From JAIOHN01 sp038258185 (GTDB taxonomy: Bacteria; Chloroflexota; Anaerolineae; Aggregatilineales; Phototrophicaceae): a stretch of DNA of 19,711 bases. The notes beneath the pieces were generated by a model. It was not told the DNA's origin, searched no databases, and saw only the letters and a list, made by a program, of their open reading frames with translations. This document shows positions 6,460 through 13,932 of the stretch, piece by piece. How positions within the stretch are numbered: the first letter of the stretch is position 1; the number at the start of each line of letters is the position of its first letter. The stretch is taken from contig JBBSQD010000099.1 in NCBI GenBank assembly GCA_038258185.1, forward strand, positions 1-19,711, written 5' to 3'. Made by a program: the position numbers and the translations under genes.

Positions 6460-7068
6460 TTATTCGGCTGCCTTTTGGATGAGCCAGTTTCTGGCTTCAT
6501 CTGCCTCCAGCATTTCGGGTATTGTGCTGTCGCTAATGTCAATCGATTCGATGAGACATTCTTCAAAACCACTCGCACCGCGTAGGTCGGCTTTACCAAA
6601 TTGGGTGCCTTCTATTGCGGCCTTTGTGAATTGTGCTTTACGCAAATCTGCCGAACGGAAATCGGTTGCATTCAGGTTGGTATTCCGTAAATCGACTTCC
6701 TGTAAATCAGAATGCCGAAAGTCAGCACCATTCAGTCTGGTTCGAAAGAAGCGTGCCCGTGCCAGATCGCACCCTCGAAACACTGTAAGTATGAAATTCG
6801 CTTTCACAATCCGGACTTCGGTCATCTTACAGGTGATGAATACCGCTCCACCCATATAGCTATAGTTCATATCCATTTGGCTGAGATCACACCCATGAAA
6901 TATGCAGCTCGGCAGTTTGGCATCATGAAGTGTAAGGTCTGTCCAGTCCACTGCTGACAAATCCTGATTAAACACAGTGATTTGCTGACCGTCCTTGCCA
7001 AGCGAGTCCACCCAGATTTTGTGTAATTCAAATGCCTTTTTCAACTGGCTTTGCTCCAGCGGTTCCAT
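6460..7068 (-). CDS. Pentapeptide-repeat protein
   Basis: This 202-residue protein contains a run of A(D/N)LXX-type repeats from about residue 48 to 170, such as GADFRHSDLQEVDLRNTNLN and ATDFRSADLRKAQF. These fold into a right-handed quadrilateral beta-helix. The N-terminal 30 residues (LKKAFELHKIWVDSLGKDGQQ) form the short helix-plus-strand cap common in stand-alone members. Biochemical role is not predictable; some relatives mimic DNA (Qnr/MfpA) but nothing here shows that. The ATG at 7068 has AAGGAG seven bases upstream (7076-7081), partly inside the end of the upstream gene. The 11-base gap to that gene indicates co-transcription. Confidence 0.9.
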   Translation of the reverse strand: MEPLEQSQLKKAFELHKIWVDSLGKDGQQITVFNQDLSAVDWTDLTLHDAKLPSCIFHGCDLSQMDMNYSYMGGAVFITCKMTEVRIVKANFILTVFRGCDLARARFFRTRLNGADFRHSDLQEVDLRNTNLNATDFRSADLRKAQFTKAAIEGTQFGKADLRGASGFEECLIESIDISDSTIPEMLEADEARNWLIQKAAE

Positions 7069-7079
7069 GCTTTTTCTCC

Positions 7080-7715
7080 TTAAGTCAGCAATTCTTTCAT
7101 CCCCGCCACAAAATCATTTTTGCCACCCTGCGCCGGATGGCGTACTTTGTCGCAGGTATGTCCCATTTCTTTGAGGGATGACTCAGCCACATTGCCGACC
7201 GCGATAATCTGTTTGGGCTGGAACAGATCGAGCATGGCCTGTAGAAAAATCGCGCCCTGCCGGACTTCGGGTTGGCGCGGTTTGCGGTTGGTCAGGGGCA
7301 GGTCGAGCTTGTGGGGATGAAAGGGGAAAGTGTTCCAGATGAGGGGGATGGTCTTGAGTTCCTGCAAGATACCCCAGACAATCGTCGCGCTTTGCTCACC
7401 CTGAATGCTCTCAAAGCCGGGTTCGGGTACATTCTGATAACCGTTGTGCGTACCAAAAAGATTGAGCGCGGGCAGCCCTTCGATGAGGATTTTACGACTG
7501 GTGACGGGTACGCCTGTCAGACGACAGCCGCGATAACCGGGAGCCTCCATCACCAGCAGGGCAGTCGGCTGCTGGTGGGTCATGTCCTGTAAGTAGCGCT
7601 GAAAATTCTCCCGCCGCAGTGCATTGAAGGGATTGTCACCGTAGGCGTATTCGTTATAAGCATCGGGCGCGGTAGGTGCCGCGGCCAGTTGATCGATGAA
7701 GCTGGCAATGCTCAT
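7080..7715 (-). CDS. Uracil-DNA-glycosylase-superfamily protein
   Basis: This 211-residue protein has the UDG fold signature: MEAPGYRGCRLTGVPVTS (about 56-73, motif A, normally GEAPG), WNTFPFHPH (127-135), the strand IIAVGN (170-175), and the terminal VRHPAQGG (191-198) with the catalytic-loop His. It resembles the family 4/5 relatives, but the four cysteines that hold their Fe-S cluster are absent; only Cys64 and Cys188 are seen. Many annotated bacterial members of this Cys-poor group have unproven activity. The start is set at ATG 7715, which overlaps the upstream stop as ATGA and implies translational coupling. An ATG at 7730 would add five residues (MAQSA). It is the third gene of the D-2-hydroxyacid dehydrogenase run. 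Confidence 0.8.
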   Translation of the reverse strand: MSIASFIDQLAAAPTAPDAYNEYAYGDNPFNALRRENFQRYLQDMTHQQPTALLVMEAPGYRGCRLTGVPVTSRKILIEGLPALNLFGTHNGYQNVPEPGFESIQGEQSATIVWGILQELKTIPLIWNTFPFHPHKLDLPLTNRKPRQPEVRQGAIFLQAMLDLFQPKQIIAVGNVAESSLKEMGHTCDKVRHPAQGGKNDFVAGMKELLT

Positions 7716-8476
7716 TGCGGATTGAGCCATTGTTTCAGCGTGGCGGCATCTTTAAGGAAATTGTCGGTTTTGTCATCGCGGACAAATTCAATCGAGAGGT
7801 GCCGGTCACCGGGGATGGTGCTGATTTTTTCGATGTAAGTCGTCCATTCAGCGCTGCCATCGGCCAGCAGGCGACGATCCTGATAACCCCCCGGCCCCCA
7901 TTGGAACACATGGATATTGGTCAGCCAGGGTTCGACCGCTTCCAGGTCGGCCAGGCGTTCATGCGTGGAGGTGTTGGCATTGGGCTGCCAGAAGGATTTG
8001 ACGTTGGAGTGTTGGGCGACATCGAGCAGTTTGACGGCGGAACGGCGGTTATCAGTGAGGGTGTTGCGGTGATATTCAAATGAGAGGGTGATATTTTCGG
8101 CGGCAGCGAGGTCAGCCAGTCGGCGGCTTTCGCTGATGATGCGCTGGCGGTAGGTGTAGTCGACATCGGCGGAGGCTTTATCACCTGCCCAGACGCGGAT
8201 GGTCGGTGCGCCCAGTTCGACCGCAGTTGCCAGCACCGCCTCGAACGCGATGGGTTCTTCTGGACGCAGGCGATAGTAAGAGCCATAGGCACTCGTTTTT
8301 AAACCGGCATCCTGCATCATTTTGGCGACATCACGCGCTCGTTGGAGATCAGCATGCGGGACATGGACATCGCCACCCCATTCGATGCTGTCTAAACCGG
8401 CCTCCTGCACCAGCGCGATAATCTGCGCGGGCTTGAGCTGGCGAAAGGTAATCGAAACCAGACCTGTATAGAGCAT
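7712..8476 (-). CDS. Sugar phosphate isomerase/epimerase (xylose-isomerase-like TIM barrel)
   Basis: This 254-residue protein belongs to the AP-endonuclease-2/xylose-isomerase-like TIM-barrel family. It shows the N-terminal SITFRQL...IIALVQEAGLDSIEWGGDVHVPH, and metal-site residues Glu134 (LSFEYH), a Gln/Asn pair at WQPNAN (164-168), His189 (NIHVFQW) and Glu230 (LSIEF). Family members isomerise or epimerise sugars, inositols or sugar acids; the substrate is not known. The ATG 8476 has AGGAGGGG nine bases upstream. Next to a D-2-hydroxyacid dehydrogenase and near a GH5-like hydrolase, it fits sugar or sugar-acid catabolism. Confidence 0.88.
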   Translation of the reverse strand: MLYTGLVSITFRQLKPAQIIALVQEAGLDSIEWGGDVHVPHADLQRARDVAKMMQDAGLKTSAYGSYYRLRPEEPIAFEAVLATAVELGAPTIRVWAGDKASADVDYTYRQRIISESRRLADLAAAENITLSFEYHRNTLTDNRRSAVKLLDVAQHSNVKSFWQPNANTSTHERLADLEAVEPWLTNIHVFQWGPGGYQDRRLLADGSAEWTTYIEKISTIPGDRHLSIEFVRDDKTDNFLKDAATLKQWLNPQ

Positions 8477-8521
8477 AGACTGTATCCCCTCCTTATATGA
8501 TTTAAATTGAAATGATTGATG

Positions 8522-9520
8522 CTACGCCATCCGCGCGAATTGCTCCTGGCTGACGGCATAGTGTAGTGGTTCCTGATTCAGAAAACGTTGCAATTCCTCG
8601 ACCATGTAACGCCCCATGCGGTGGCACTCAGTATCCATTGACCCGGCGATGTGTGGTGTGAGGACGATGTTGGGCAGGGTGTAGAGCGGTGAACCGCTTG
8701 GTGGTGGCTCTGGATAGGTGACATCCAGCAGGGCGGTCAGGTCGGGGCGATCCTGCAGGGCGGCGATCATTTCTTCTTCGCGGACAATTGCGCCACGGGC
8801 GGTATTAATGAAACTGGCGTAAGGCTTCATCATGCGGAAATGTTCGCCAGTGATCATGCCGACTGTTTCCGGCAGCCACGGACTGTGCAGCGAGACGACA
8901 TCCGCGCGGCGAAAAACATCATCTAATGAACAGAGTTCAATGTTCAACTGGTCAGCGATGTCGGGATTTATAAACGGATCATAGGCGATGATGTTGACCT
9001 GAAAATGCTGGAGATGCTCGGCGACCATGCGCCCGATCACGCCCAGTGAAATAAGCCCCACAGTGGATTTATACAGACCGGGGACGTTCAGCTCGGCATG
9101 GGTCGGATAATGTCCCTGGGTACGGGTGAGGGTCGTGGCGCGCCAGACCTGTTTAAGCGAAAGGATGATCTGCGCCAGGGTAAACTCGGCGACAGGCACG
9201 GCATTGGCCGCAGCGGCGCTGGTGATAGGAATATCACGCTCCCAGAAGGCATCGGTCATAATGCCGCGGATGCTGCCCGCACCATAAAAAAACGCCTTTA
9301 GACGAGGCGCGGCGTTGAGAAACGTTTCATCGAGCAGGGGGCCACCCCAACCGGAAAAGATCACATCGACATCGGCAAGCAAGTCGAGATTTTCGCGGAT
9401 GCTCTCGGCTGTTTGCGGCGGTGCCTGAAAATCCACCAGTTGGTGCAGGTCGGCCAGTTCCGCCGGACCATAGATTTTCTTATAGGGCGCTTCGCCGAGG
9501 ATAAAAAGCCCTTTGAGCAT
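8522..9520 (-). CDS. D-isomer-specific 2-hydroxyacid dehydrogenase
   Basis: This 332-residue, two-domain NAD(P)-dependent dehydrogenase reduces 2-oxoacids to D-2-hydroxyacids or the reverse. Catalytic residues are visible: Arg242 (NTARGAIV), Glu271 (DVTYPEP) and His290 (LTPHIAGS). The nucleotide-binding turn reads SLGVIG (158-163), so the first Gly of the GXGXXG motif is Ser; Asp181 (AYDP) at the end of beta-2 indicates NAD preference over NADP. The start ATG 9520 is preceded by AGGAG. It lies 45 bases upstream of the sugar isomerase gene and is probably the first gene of a four-gene transcript. It is divergent from sat/cysC, with a shared 183-base control region. Confidence 0.9.
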   Translation of the reverse strand: MLKGLFILGEAPYKKIYGPAELADLHQLVDFQAPPQTAESIRENLDLLADVDVIFSGWGGPLLDETFLNAAPRLKAFFYGAGSIRGIMTDAFWERDIPITSAAAANAVPVAEFTLAQIILSLKQVWRATTLTRTQGHYPTHAELNVPGLYKSTVGLISLGVIGRMVAEHLQHFQVNIIAYDPFINPDIADQLNIELCSLDDVFRRADVVSLHSPWLPETVGMITGEHFRMMKPYASFINTARGAIVREEEMIAALQDRPDLTALLDVTYPEPPPSGSPLYTLPNIVLTPHIAGSMDTECHRMGRYMVEELQRFLNQEPLHYAVSQEQFARMA

Positions 9521-9556
9521 GATCCACTCCTGTCGATGGTGCCTGATTAAAAGGCT

Positions 9557-9562
9557 ATATTA
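9557..9562 (-). promoter_or_regulatory. Weak candidate -10 box for the hydroxyacid dehydrogenase run
   Basis: Minus-strand TAATAT lies about 37 bases before the ATG at 9520. TTACCG is 18 bases further upstream but matches the -35 consensus poorly. Confidence 0.25.
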
Positions 9563-9588
9563 CTGCATGGAGGGGGTTGTCGGTAATG

Positions 9589-9607
9589 ACCATATATCCA
9601 ATATGGT
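9589..9607. promoter_or_regulatory. Inverted repeat in the divergent control region
   Basis: ACCATAT (9589-9595) and ATATGGT (9601-9607) form a perfect 7-base inverted repeat with a 5-base spacer, in the middle of the region between the divergent dehydrogenase and sat/cysC genes. The geometry fits a dimeric repressor site; no regulator is nearby. Confidence 0.4.
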
Positions 9608-9658
9608 GCTCAGACAGCAAAACCCGATCAGTCTGGCACCTGTATTGATTGTGATTTA

Positions 9659-9667
9659 TGCTACAAT
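9659..9667 (+). promoter_or_regulatory. Extended -10 promoter of sat/cysC
   Basis: TGCTACAAT at 9659-9667 is an extended -10 element (TGn plus TACAAT) about 37 bases before the ATG. A ribosome-binding site AAGGGA lies at 9691-9696, seven bases before the start. No good -35 is seen. Confidence 0.5.
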
Positions 9668-9703
9668 ATTGCGCTGATTAACCGCTTATCAAGGGAACAC
9701 CAC

Positions 9704-11440
9704 ATGTCTTTACAACCGAAGGAAGCTCAAATCCAGCTTATCGAGCCGTATGGCGGTAAGTTGGTCAATCTGCTGGTTCCGGAAGACCAGCGCGAAGAAC
9801 TGAAAACTTATGCTGGCACACTGGATTCGATTACCCTGACTGACCGTGTGATCTGTGATCTGGAACTTCTGGCAGTCGGGGCGTTTTCACCGCTGGATCG
9901 CTTTATGGGGAAGGCCGATCTTCAGCGTGTGCTGGACGAGATGCGCCTGACCAGCGGTCATATTTTCCCGATGCCGATCACCCTGCCAGTCGATAAGATT
10001 GACACGATCACAATTGGTCAGGATGTAACGCTGCGTGACCGCAAAAATAACATTCTGGCGATTCTGACGGTTGAAGAGATTTACGATTGGGATCGTGAAG
10101 AAGTCTCGCAGAAGGTCTTTGGGACGCTGGACGCGCGGCACCCGATTATCTCCGAGATGTACCGCTGGGGGAAATATAATCTGTCCGGTACGCTGCGCGT
10201 GATTCAACTACCGCCGCACTTCGATTTTAAGAATCTGCGTCGCACCCCGGCGGAAGTCCGCGCTGTACTGGAAACCTACGGTTATGACAATGTGGTCGCT
10301 TTCCAGACCCGTAACCCGCTGCATCGCGCCCATGAAGAACTGACTAAACGCGCCATTGATGAAGTCGATGGTGTGCTGCTGCTGCATCCGGTGGTGGGCA
10401 TGACCAAGCCGGGTGATGTCGATCATTATGTGCGCGTGCGCGCTTATAAAGCACTGGTCGAGAATTATTATGACCCCAACCGCGTGGTGCTGTCGCTGCT
10501 GCCGCTGGCGATGCGTATGGGTGGCCCGCGTGAGGCCGTCTGGCACGCGCTGATCCGCCGCAATTATGGCGCGAATCACTTTATTGTGGGGCGTGACCAT
10601 GCTGGCCCCGGCAATGATTCTAACGGCAACCCCTTCTATGGGCCGTATGATGCTCAGGTGTTGGTGCAGGAATTCAAAGAAGAACTGGGTGTCGGGGTGG
10701 TTGATTTTAAGCAACTGGTCTACCTGCCTGACGAAGACCGCTACGACGAAGTCTCGAATATCGCTGAGGGCACCAAAATTGCCAATATCTCTGGCACACA
10801 GGTGCGCGAAGAATATCTGGGTAAAGGGCTGGCATTACCAGAATGGTTTACCCGTCCGAAAGTTGCGGAAGTGCTGGCGCTGAATTTCCCGCCGATGCAT
10901 CAGCAGGGTCTGTGCCTGTGGTTTACCGGTCTGAGTGGTGCGGGTAAGTCGACCACGGCTGACGTGCTGACCGTGATGCTGCTGGAACATGGCCGGCAGG
11001 TAACGGTGCTGGATGGTGATATTGTCCGTACGCACCTGTCCAAGGGATTGGGTTTCAGCCAGGAAGACCGCGACATCAATATCCGTCGCATCGGTTTTGT
11101 GGCGGCGGAAATCGCGCGGCATGGTGGTGTGGTGATCTGCGCGGCGATCAGCCCGTATCGCGCCACCCGTAACGATGTGCGCAACATGGTGGGTGATGGC
11201 TTTATGGAAGTGTTCGTCGACACCCCGATTGAGGTCTGCGAGGAACGCGACACCAAAGGGTTATATGCTCAGGCTCGTGCCGGTGAGATTAAGGGCTTTA
11301 CCGGGATTGATGACCCATATGAGGCACCCAATAACCCGGAAATCACACTTTCCACTGTGGGGACTACGCCGGAAGAAAATGCCCGTAATATCCTTAACAT
11401 GCTGATTGAACGCGGCTATGTTCTGCCGCTGGATGAGTAA
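9704..11440 (+). CDS. sat/cysC: Bifunctional sulfate adenylyltransferase/adenylylsulfate kinase
   Basis: This 578-residue fused enzyme makes PAPS in two steps: ATP plus sulfate to APS, then APS phosphorylation. The N-terminal domain (about 1-395) is monomeric-type ATP sulfurylase, with QTRN (201-204), HRAH (207-210) and GRDHAGPG (297-304). The C-terminal domain (about 400-578) is APS kinase, with the P-loop GLSGAGKST (409-417), DGD (437-439), the DRDINIRRIGFV region and ISPYR (482-486), all intact. Because the kinase is intact, the fusion should be active in PAPS production rather than serve as a regulatory remnant. No reductive sulfur genes (cysH, sir) are present in the window, so the two sulfotransferases are the visible likely consumers. 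It is a single-gene transcript with its own promoter and terminator. Confidence 0.97.
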   Translation: MSLQPKEAQIQLIEPYGGKLVNLLVPEDQREELKTYAGTLDSITLTDRVICDLELLAVGAFSPLDRFMGKADLQRVLDEMRLTSGHIFPMPITLPVDKIDTITIGQDVTLRDRKNNILAILTVEEIYDWDREEVSQKVFGTLDARHPIISEMYRWGKYNLSGTLRVIQLPPHFDFKNLRRTPAEVRAVLETYGYDNVVAFQTRNPLHRAHEELTKRAIDEVDGVLLLHPVVGMTKPGDVDHYVRVRAYKALVENYYDPNRVVLSLLPLAMRMGGPREAVWHALIRRNYGANHFIVGRDHAGPGNDSNGNPFYGPYDAQVLVQEFKEELGVGVVDFKQLVYLPDEDRYDEVSNIAEGTKIANISGTQVREEYLGKGLALPEWFTRPKVAEVLALNFPPMHQQGLCLWFTGLSGAGKSTTADVLTVMLLEHGRQVTVLDGDIVRTHLSKGLGFSQEDRDINIRRIGFVAAEIARHGGVVICAAISPYRATRNDVRNMVGDGFMEVFVDTPIEVCEERDTKGLYAQARAGEIKGFTGIDDPYEAPNNPEITLSTVGTTPEENARNILNMLIERGYVLPLDE

Positions 11441-11460
11441 TTAAATTTCGCTTCAAGTGA

Positions 11461-11490
11461 GGGCGCGGCTATGGCTGCGCCCTTTTTTTT
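11461..11490 (+). terminator. Intrinsic terminator of sat/cysC
   Basis: GGGCGCGGC (11461-11469) pairs with GCTGCGCCC (11474-11482) with one G-U pair and a four-base loop, followed by eight T (11483-11490). It is 21 bases after the stop. The run of T lies only on the plus-strand side. Confidence 0.92.
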
Positions 11491-11515
11491 GGCTCATCAG
11501 TGACTATCAGGTCAG

Positions 11516-12634
11516 TTATGAAACACCCCAAACCGAGATCCTGTTACCCTGACCTAAGGCAATAAGCTTGCCATCTGGGCTTAGGGCACAGAATGTTAAA
11601 TAGTCTCCTGGTATCTCTATAGAGCCAATTTCCTTCCCTGCTGTCGTGTCGATCAAATGGAGTGAGGCTTCCAGGGTAAATTCAGCAACAATCAACATCC
11701 CGTTTTCGCTGTACATCAGACAGAGAATTGGACTCTCCATCGGATAACTGCCAAGCACTTCATGATTTCGATAGTCATAAATCACGGCAGTCCGATCAGG
11801 GCCGGTGAAGGCCAGGGTATGATTGGTCGTATTCATGACGAGCGGGCCAGCCACGAGTTCAGGAGATTCAGAAGATGAGGGCTCAATTCCTAACGGAAGC
11901 GGTGTCACCATGTTCTGATAATTTGGTGAGGTGTAACTATAGAGATTACCGTAAGCCGATAATACAAAAGCCTGAGAACCCTCCAAATCATAGACCATAC
12001 TTCTGACGGGTTCATCCATCTCAACAGCGGTTATGAGCGCACCATCCGGATCAAACGGGATATCGGGCATGGGCATTTCTGTTGTACTGGGCAGCCCCGC
12101 ATGAATGCCCCACTGCGCCAGCGTCTTACCATTCGCCACGAGAACATGTTGTTTATCGATACCGAAAATAGCGCTTCCTGGCGTCCATTGTAAGATACGG
12201 CCAATCAGATCACCTGTGTTGGTGTCCCAGATAAAGGCCGCCGATGAAATCATCAGCATCCGTTGGCCGTCAGCAGTGAACTGGAAGCCTTCGCCACTTG
12301 GTAGTTCGGCAAGCCCCTCAAAGTAAATGTCTTTGTTTTCAACCTGCCCATCCTGAAGTGACCAGAAAGTGACCGGGTTTGTGTCGATAGGTTGTTCACC
12401 GGAAGAGATGATGGTGGTACTGTCTGGCATGAAGCCAAGACGGGCTACCGCAGAATCGTAAGCCTGCCAGGAGTATAACTCCTCAAGTTGGTCAGCATTT
12501 TCAGCCGTAATTAGGACTGGCTCATCAGGTTGGGCAAGCGCCCCGTCCGGAAAAGAAACGGTCAGCAGTACTAACCCCAAAAGGAATACCTTGCATTTCG
12601 ACAAGTTTTGCTTCCACTTGATTAGATTTTTCAT
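11516..12634 (-). CDS. Secreted beta-propeller (WD40-like) protein
   Basis: This 372-residue protein starts with a signal peptide: a basic N-terminus, the hydrophobic stretch VFLLGLVLLTVSF, and a likely cut at ALA34-Q35. There is no lipobox cysteine, so it is secreted rather than a lipoprotein. The rest is composed of propeller-like strands with repeated WDTNTGDLIG, DTTAGKEIGSIE and LSPDGKLIALGQGNRISVWG patterns, typical of WD40/YVTN propellers; perhaps six or seven blades. Such domains act as binding platforms; no catalytic site is seen. The ATG at 12634 has GAGGG ten bases upstream. It is the last gene of a cluster of three, 46 bases after the HEAT-repeat gene, and converges with sat/cysC. 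Confidence 0.85.
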   Translation of the reverse strand: MKNLIKWKQNLSKCKVFLLGLVLLTVSFPDGALAQPDEPVLITAENADQLEELYSWQAYDSAVARLGFMPDSTTIISSGEQPIDTNPVTFWSLQDGQVENKDIYFEGLAELPSGEGFQFTADGQRMLMISSAAFIWDTNTGDLIGRILQWTPGSAIFGIDKQHVLVANGKTLAQWGIHAGLPSTTEMPMPDIPFDPDGALITAVEMDEPVRSMVYDLEGSQAFVLSAYGNLYSYTSPNYQNMVTPLPLGIEPSSSESPELVAGPLVMNTTNHTLAFTGPDRTAVIYDYRNHEVLGSYPMESPILCLMYSENGMLIVAEFTLEASLHLIDTTAGKEIGSIEIPGDYLTFCALSPDGKLIALGQGNRISVWGVS

Positions 12635-12680
12635 CGATTCAATGCCCTCACATGTATATACACCTATAGTTGTATGTTAG

Positions 12681-13871
12681 TTAAAATTTAGCTTTATAGG
12701 AGGCCACGTCCGTTGTAAGGGCTAGTTCGTCGATTGTGACACCGGATATAAGCTCGATGCCTTCGTCTGCCCACTTATACAGATATAAAACCTGTTCGGG
12801 TTGAATGATGCTCCGATACCAGGCAGCAAAAGTATAGATGACGGATTTGTCTCCTGTAAGCACAACGGCGTACTGATCCCGATGTAATCCACCGATAAGC
12901 GCTTTATCATCTATGGTGAGTTGCCAGTCTAAAAGATAGGTTGCTGGTTTTGGCTGGCGGATATTTAATTGGATGTGCGGCCAGTTTTGGGTGAGTTTAG
13001 CGGCTAACCCATCTGAATTAATTAAAGGTGGTTGTTTGGATTCTGGTTGGGTTAAATAGCGGCCATCTTCCGTCCATGTACGAAATTTCTTAACAAATGT
13101 CATGTACTCAGCAGCAGGGCTGATGATACACACAGATGGTGTAGTAAAGTTTTCAATAGTGTTGTTTAAGATAATTCTTCGAAAATAGATTGTTTCCAAA
13201 ACATAGAGTGCTTCACGGTCAACGTGCCAACCCCAATAATCCGGTAAGGCGTGGTCAAAGGCAGCCACCTCATCAATTTTTTCCAAAGCAGGCGTGATAT
13301 CTTCCCAGGTTTGCGTTAACCGATAAGCCGCCCAGAAGCGCATATCCGCTGATCTATGGGATAAAAAATTAATAATTTCGGTTAAGGGTAAACCCGCTGG
13401 ACTAATCCATTCCAGGGCTACACTGCGTAGGCTCAGTTCCTCCGTTTCGTCATGAATAATCTGTCGAAAAACGGATGGAGTCGGTTGATACGTGCTAAGG
13501 GCATACAGCGCTTCAGTGCGTATAACCAAAGGCTGGTCACGGTTGGTGAGGAAATCAATCAAATAGGGGAGGGCGCGTTTTGATTGAAGTGAACCAAGCG
13601 CGCGACAGGCTGCGCTATATAAATCAAAACCAGGCGAGTTTAATACTTGAAGGAGTGGGCCTGCTGCCCGGCGTTTATCAACCCTTTTTGAGACAAACAC
13701 AAGCGCTGAACACAGGGTTTTACGAAGTTCTGTATTTGCTGTTTGATCGCCCAAAGTGCTGAAAAGCTGTGAGTAAGTTGTAATGCCAGATTTTTCTAAA
13801 GCCTCCAAAATCTGCTGCTTATATGATCCTGGCGATTCTAGTAAGTCATCAAGAAGTTGATTATCCTGCAT
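12681..13871 (-). CDS. HEAT-repeat protein with unassigned C-terminal domain
   Basis: Of its 396 residues, about 35-210 form HEAT/armadillo-like helical pairs (for example DLYSAACRALGSLQSKRALPYLIDFL, and ADMRFWAAYRL). Such repeats give a protein-binding superhelix. The C-terminal half (about 225-396) is a mixed alpha/beta region (TYLLDWQLTIDDKALIGGLH, then YAVVLTGDKSVIYTFAAWYRSII) that I do not recognise. It is cytoplasmic: no signal peptide or membrane segment. It starts at ATG 13871, without a strong ribosome-binding site. It sits between the tandem solute-binding gene and the secreted propeller gene, 61 and 46 bases apart, which suggests shared transcription. The stem-loop upstream may reduce expression relative to the first gene. 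Confidence 0.82.
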   Translation of the reverse strand: MQDNQLLDDLLESPGSYKQQILEALEKSGITTYSQLFSTLGDQTANTELRKTLCSALVFVSKRVDKRRAAGPLLQVLNSPGFDLYSAACRALGSLQSKRALPYLIDFLTNRDQPLVIRTEALYALSTYQPTPSVFRQIIHDETEELSLRSVALEWISPAGLPLTEIINFLSHRSADMRFWAAYRLTQTWEDITPALEKIDEVAAFDHALPDYWGWHVDREALYVLETIYFRRIILNNTIENFTTPSVCIISPAAEYMTFVKKFRTWTEDGRYLTQPESKQPPLINSDGLAAKLTQNWPHIQLNIRQPKPATYLLDWQLTIDDKALIGGLHRDQYAVVLTGDKSVIYTFAAWYRSIIQPEQVLYLYKWADEGIELISGVTIDELALTTDVASYKAKF

Positions 13872-13897
13872 TGGGATGTCTCATGGCTAAATTTGAC

Positions 13898-13919
13898 GGG
13901 GCGCACATACATGCGCCCC
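13898..13919 (-). terminator. Stem-loop after the tandem solute-binding gene
   Basis: GGGGCGCA (13898-13905) pairs perfectly with TGCGCCCC (13912-13919) around a six-base loop, 13 bases after the stop. No run of T follows on the minus strand (CGTCAAATTT), so it may be an attenuator or 3'-end stabiliser that lets some transcription reach the HEAT-repeat gene. Confidence 0.6.
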
Positions 13920-13932
13920 TGTAGCTTAACAC

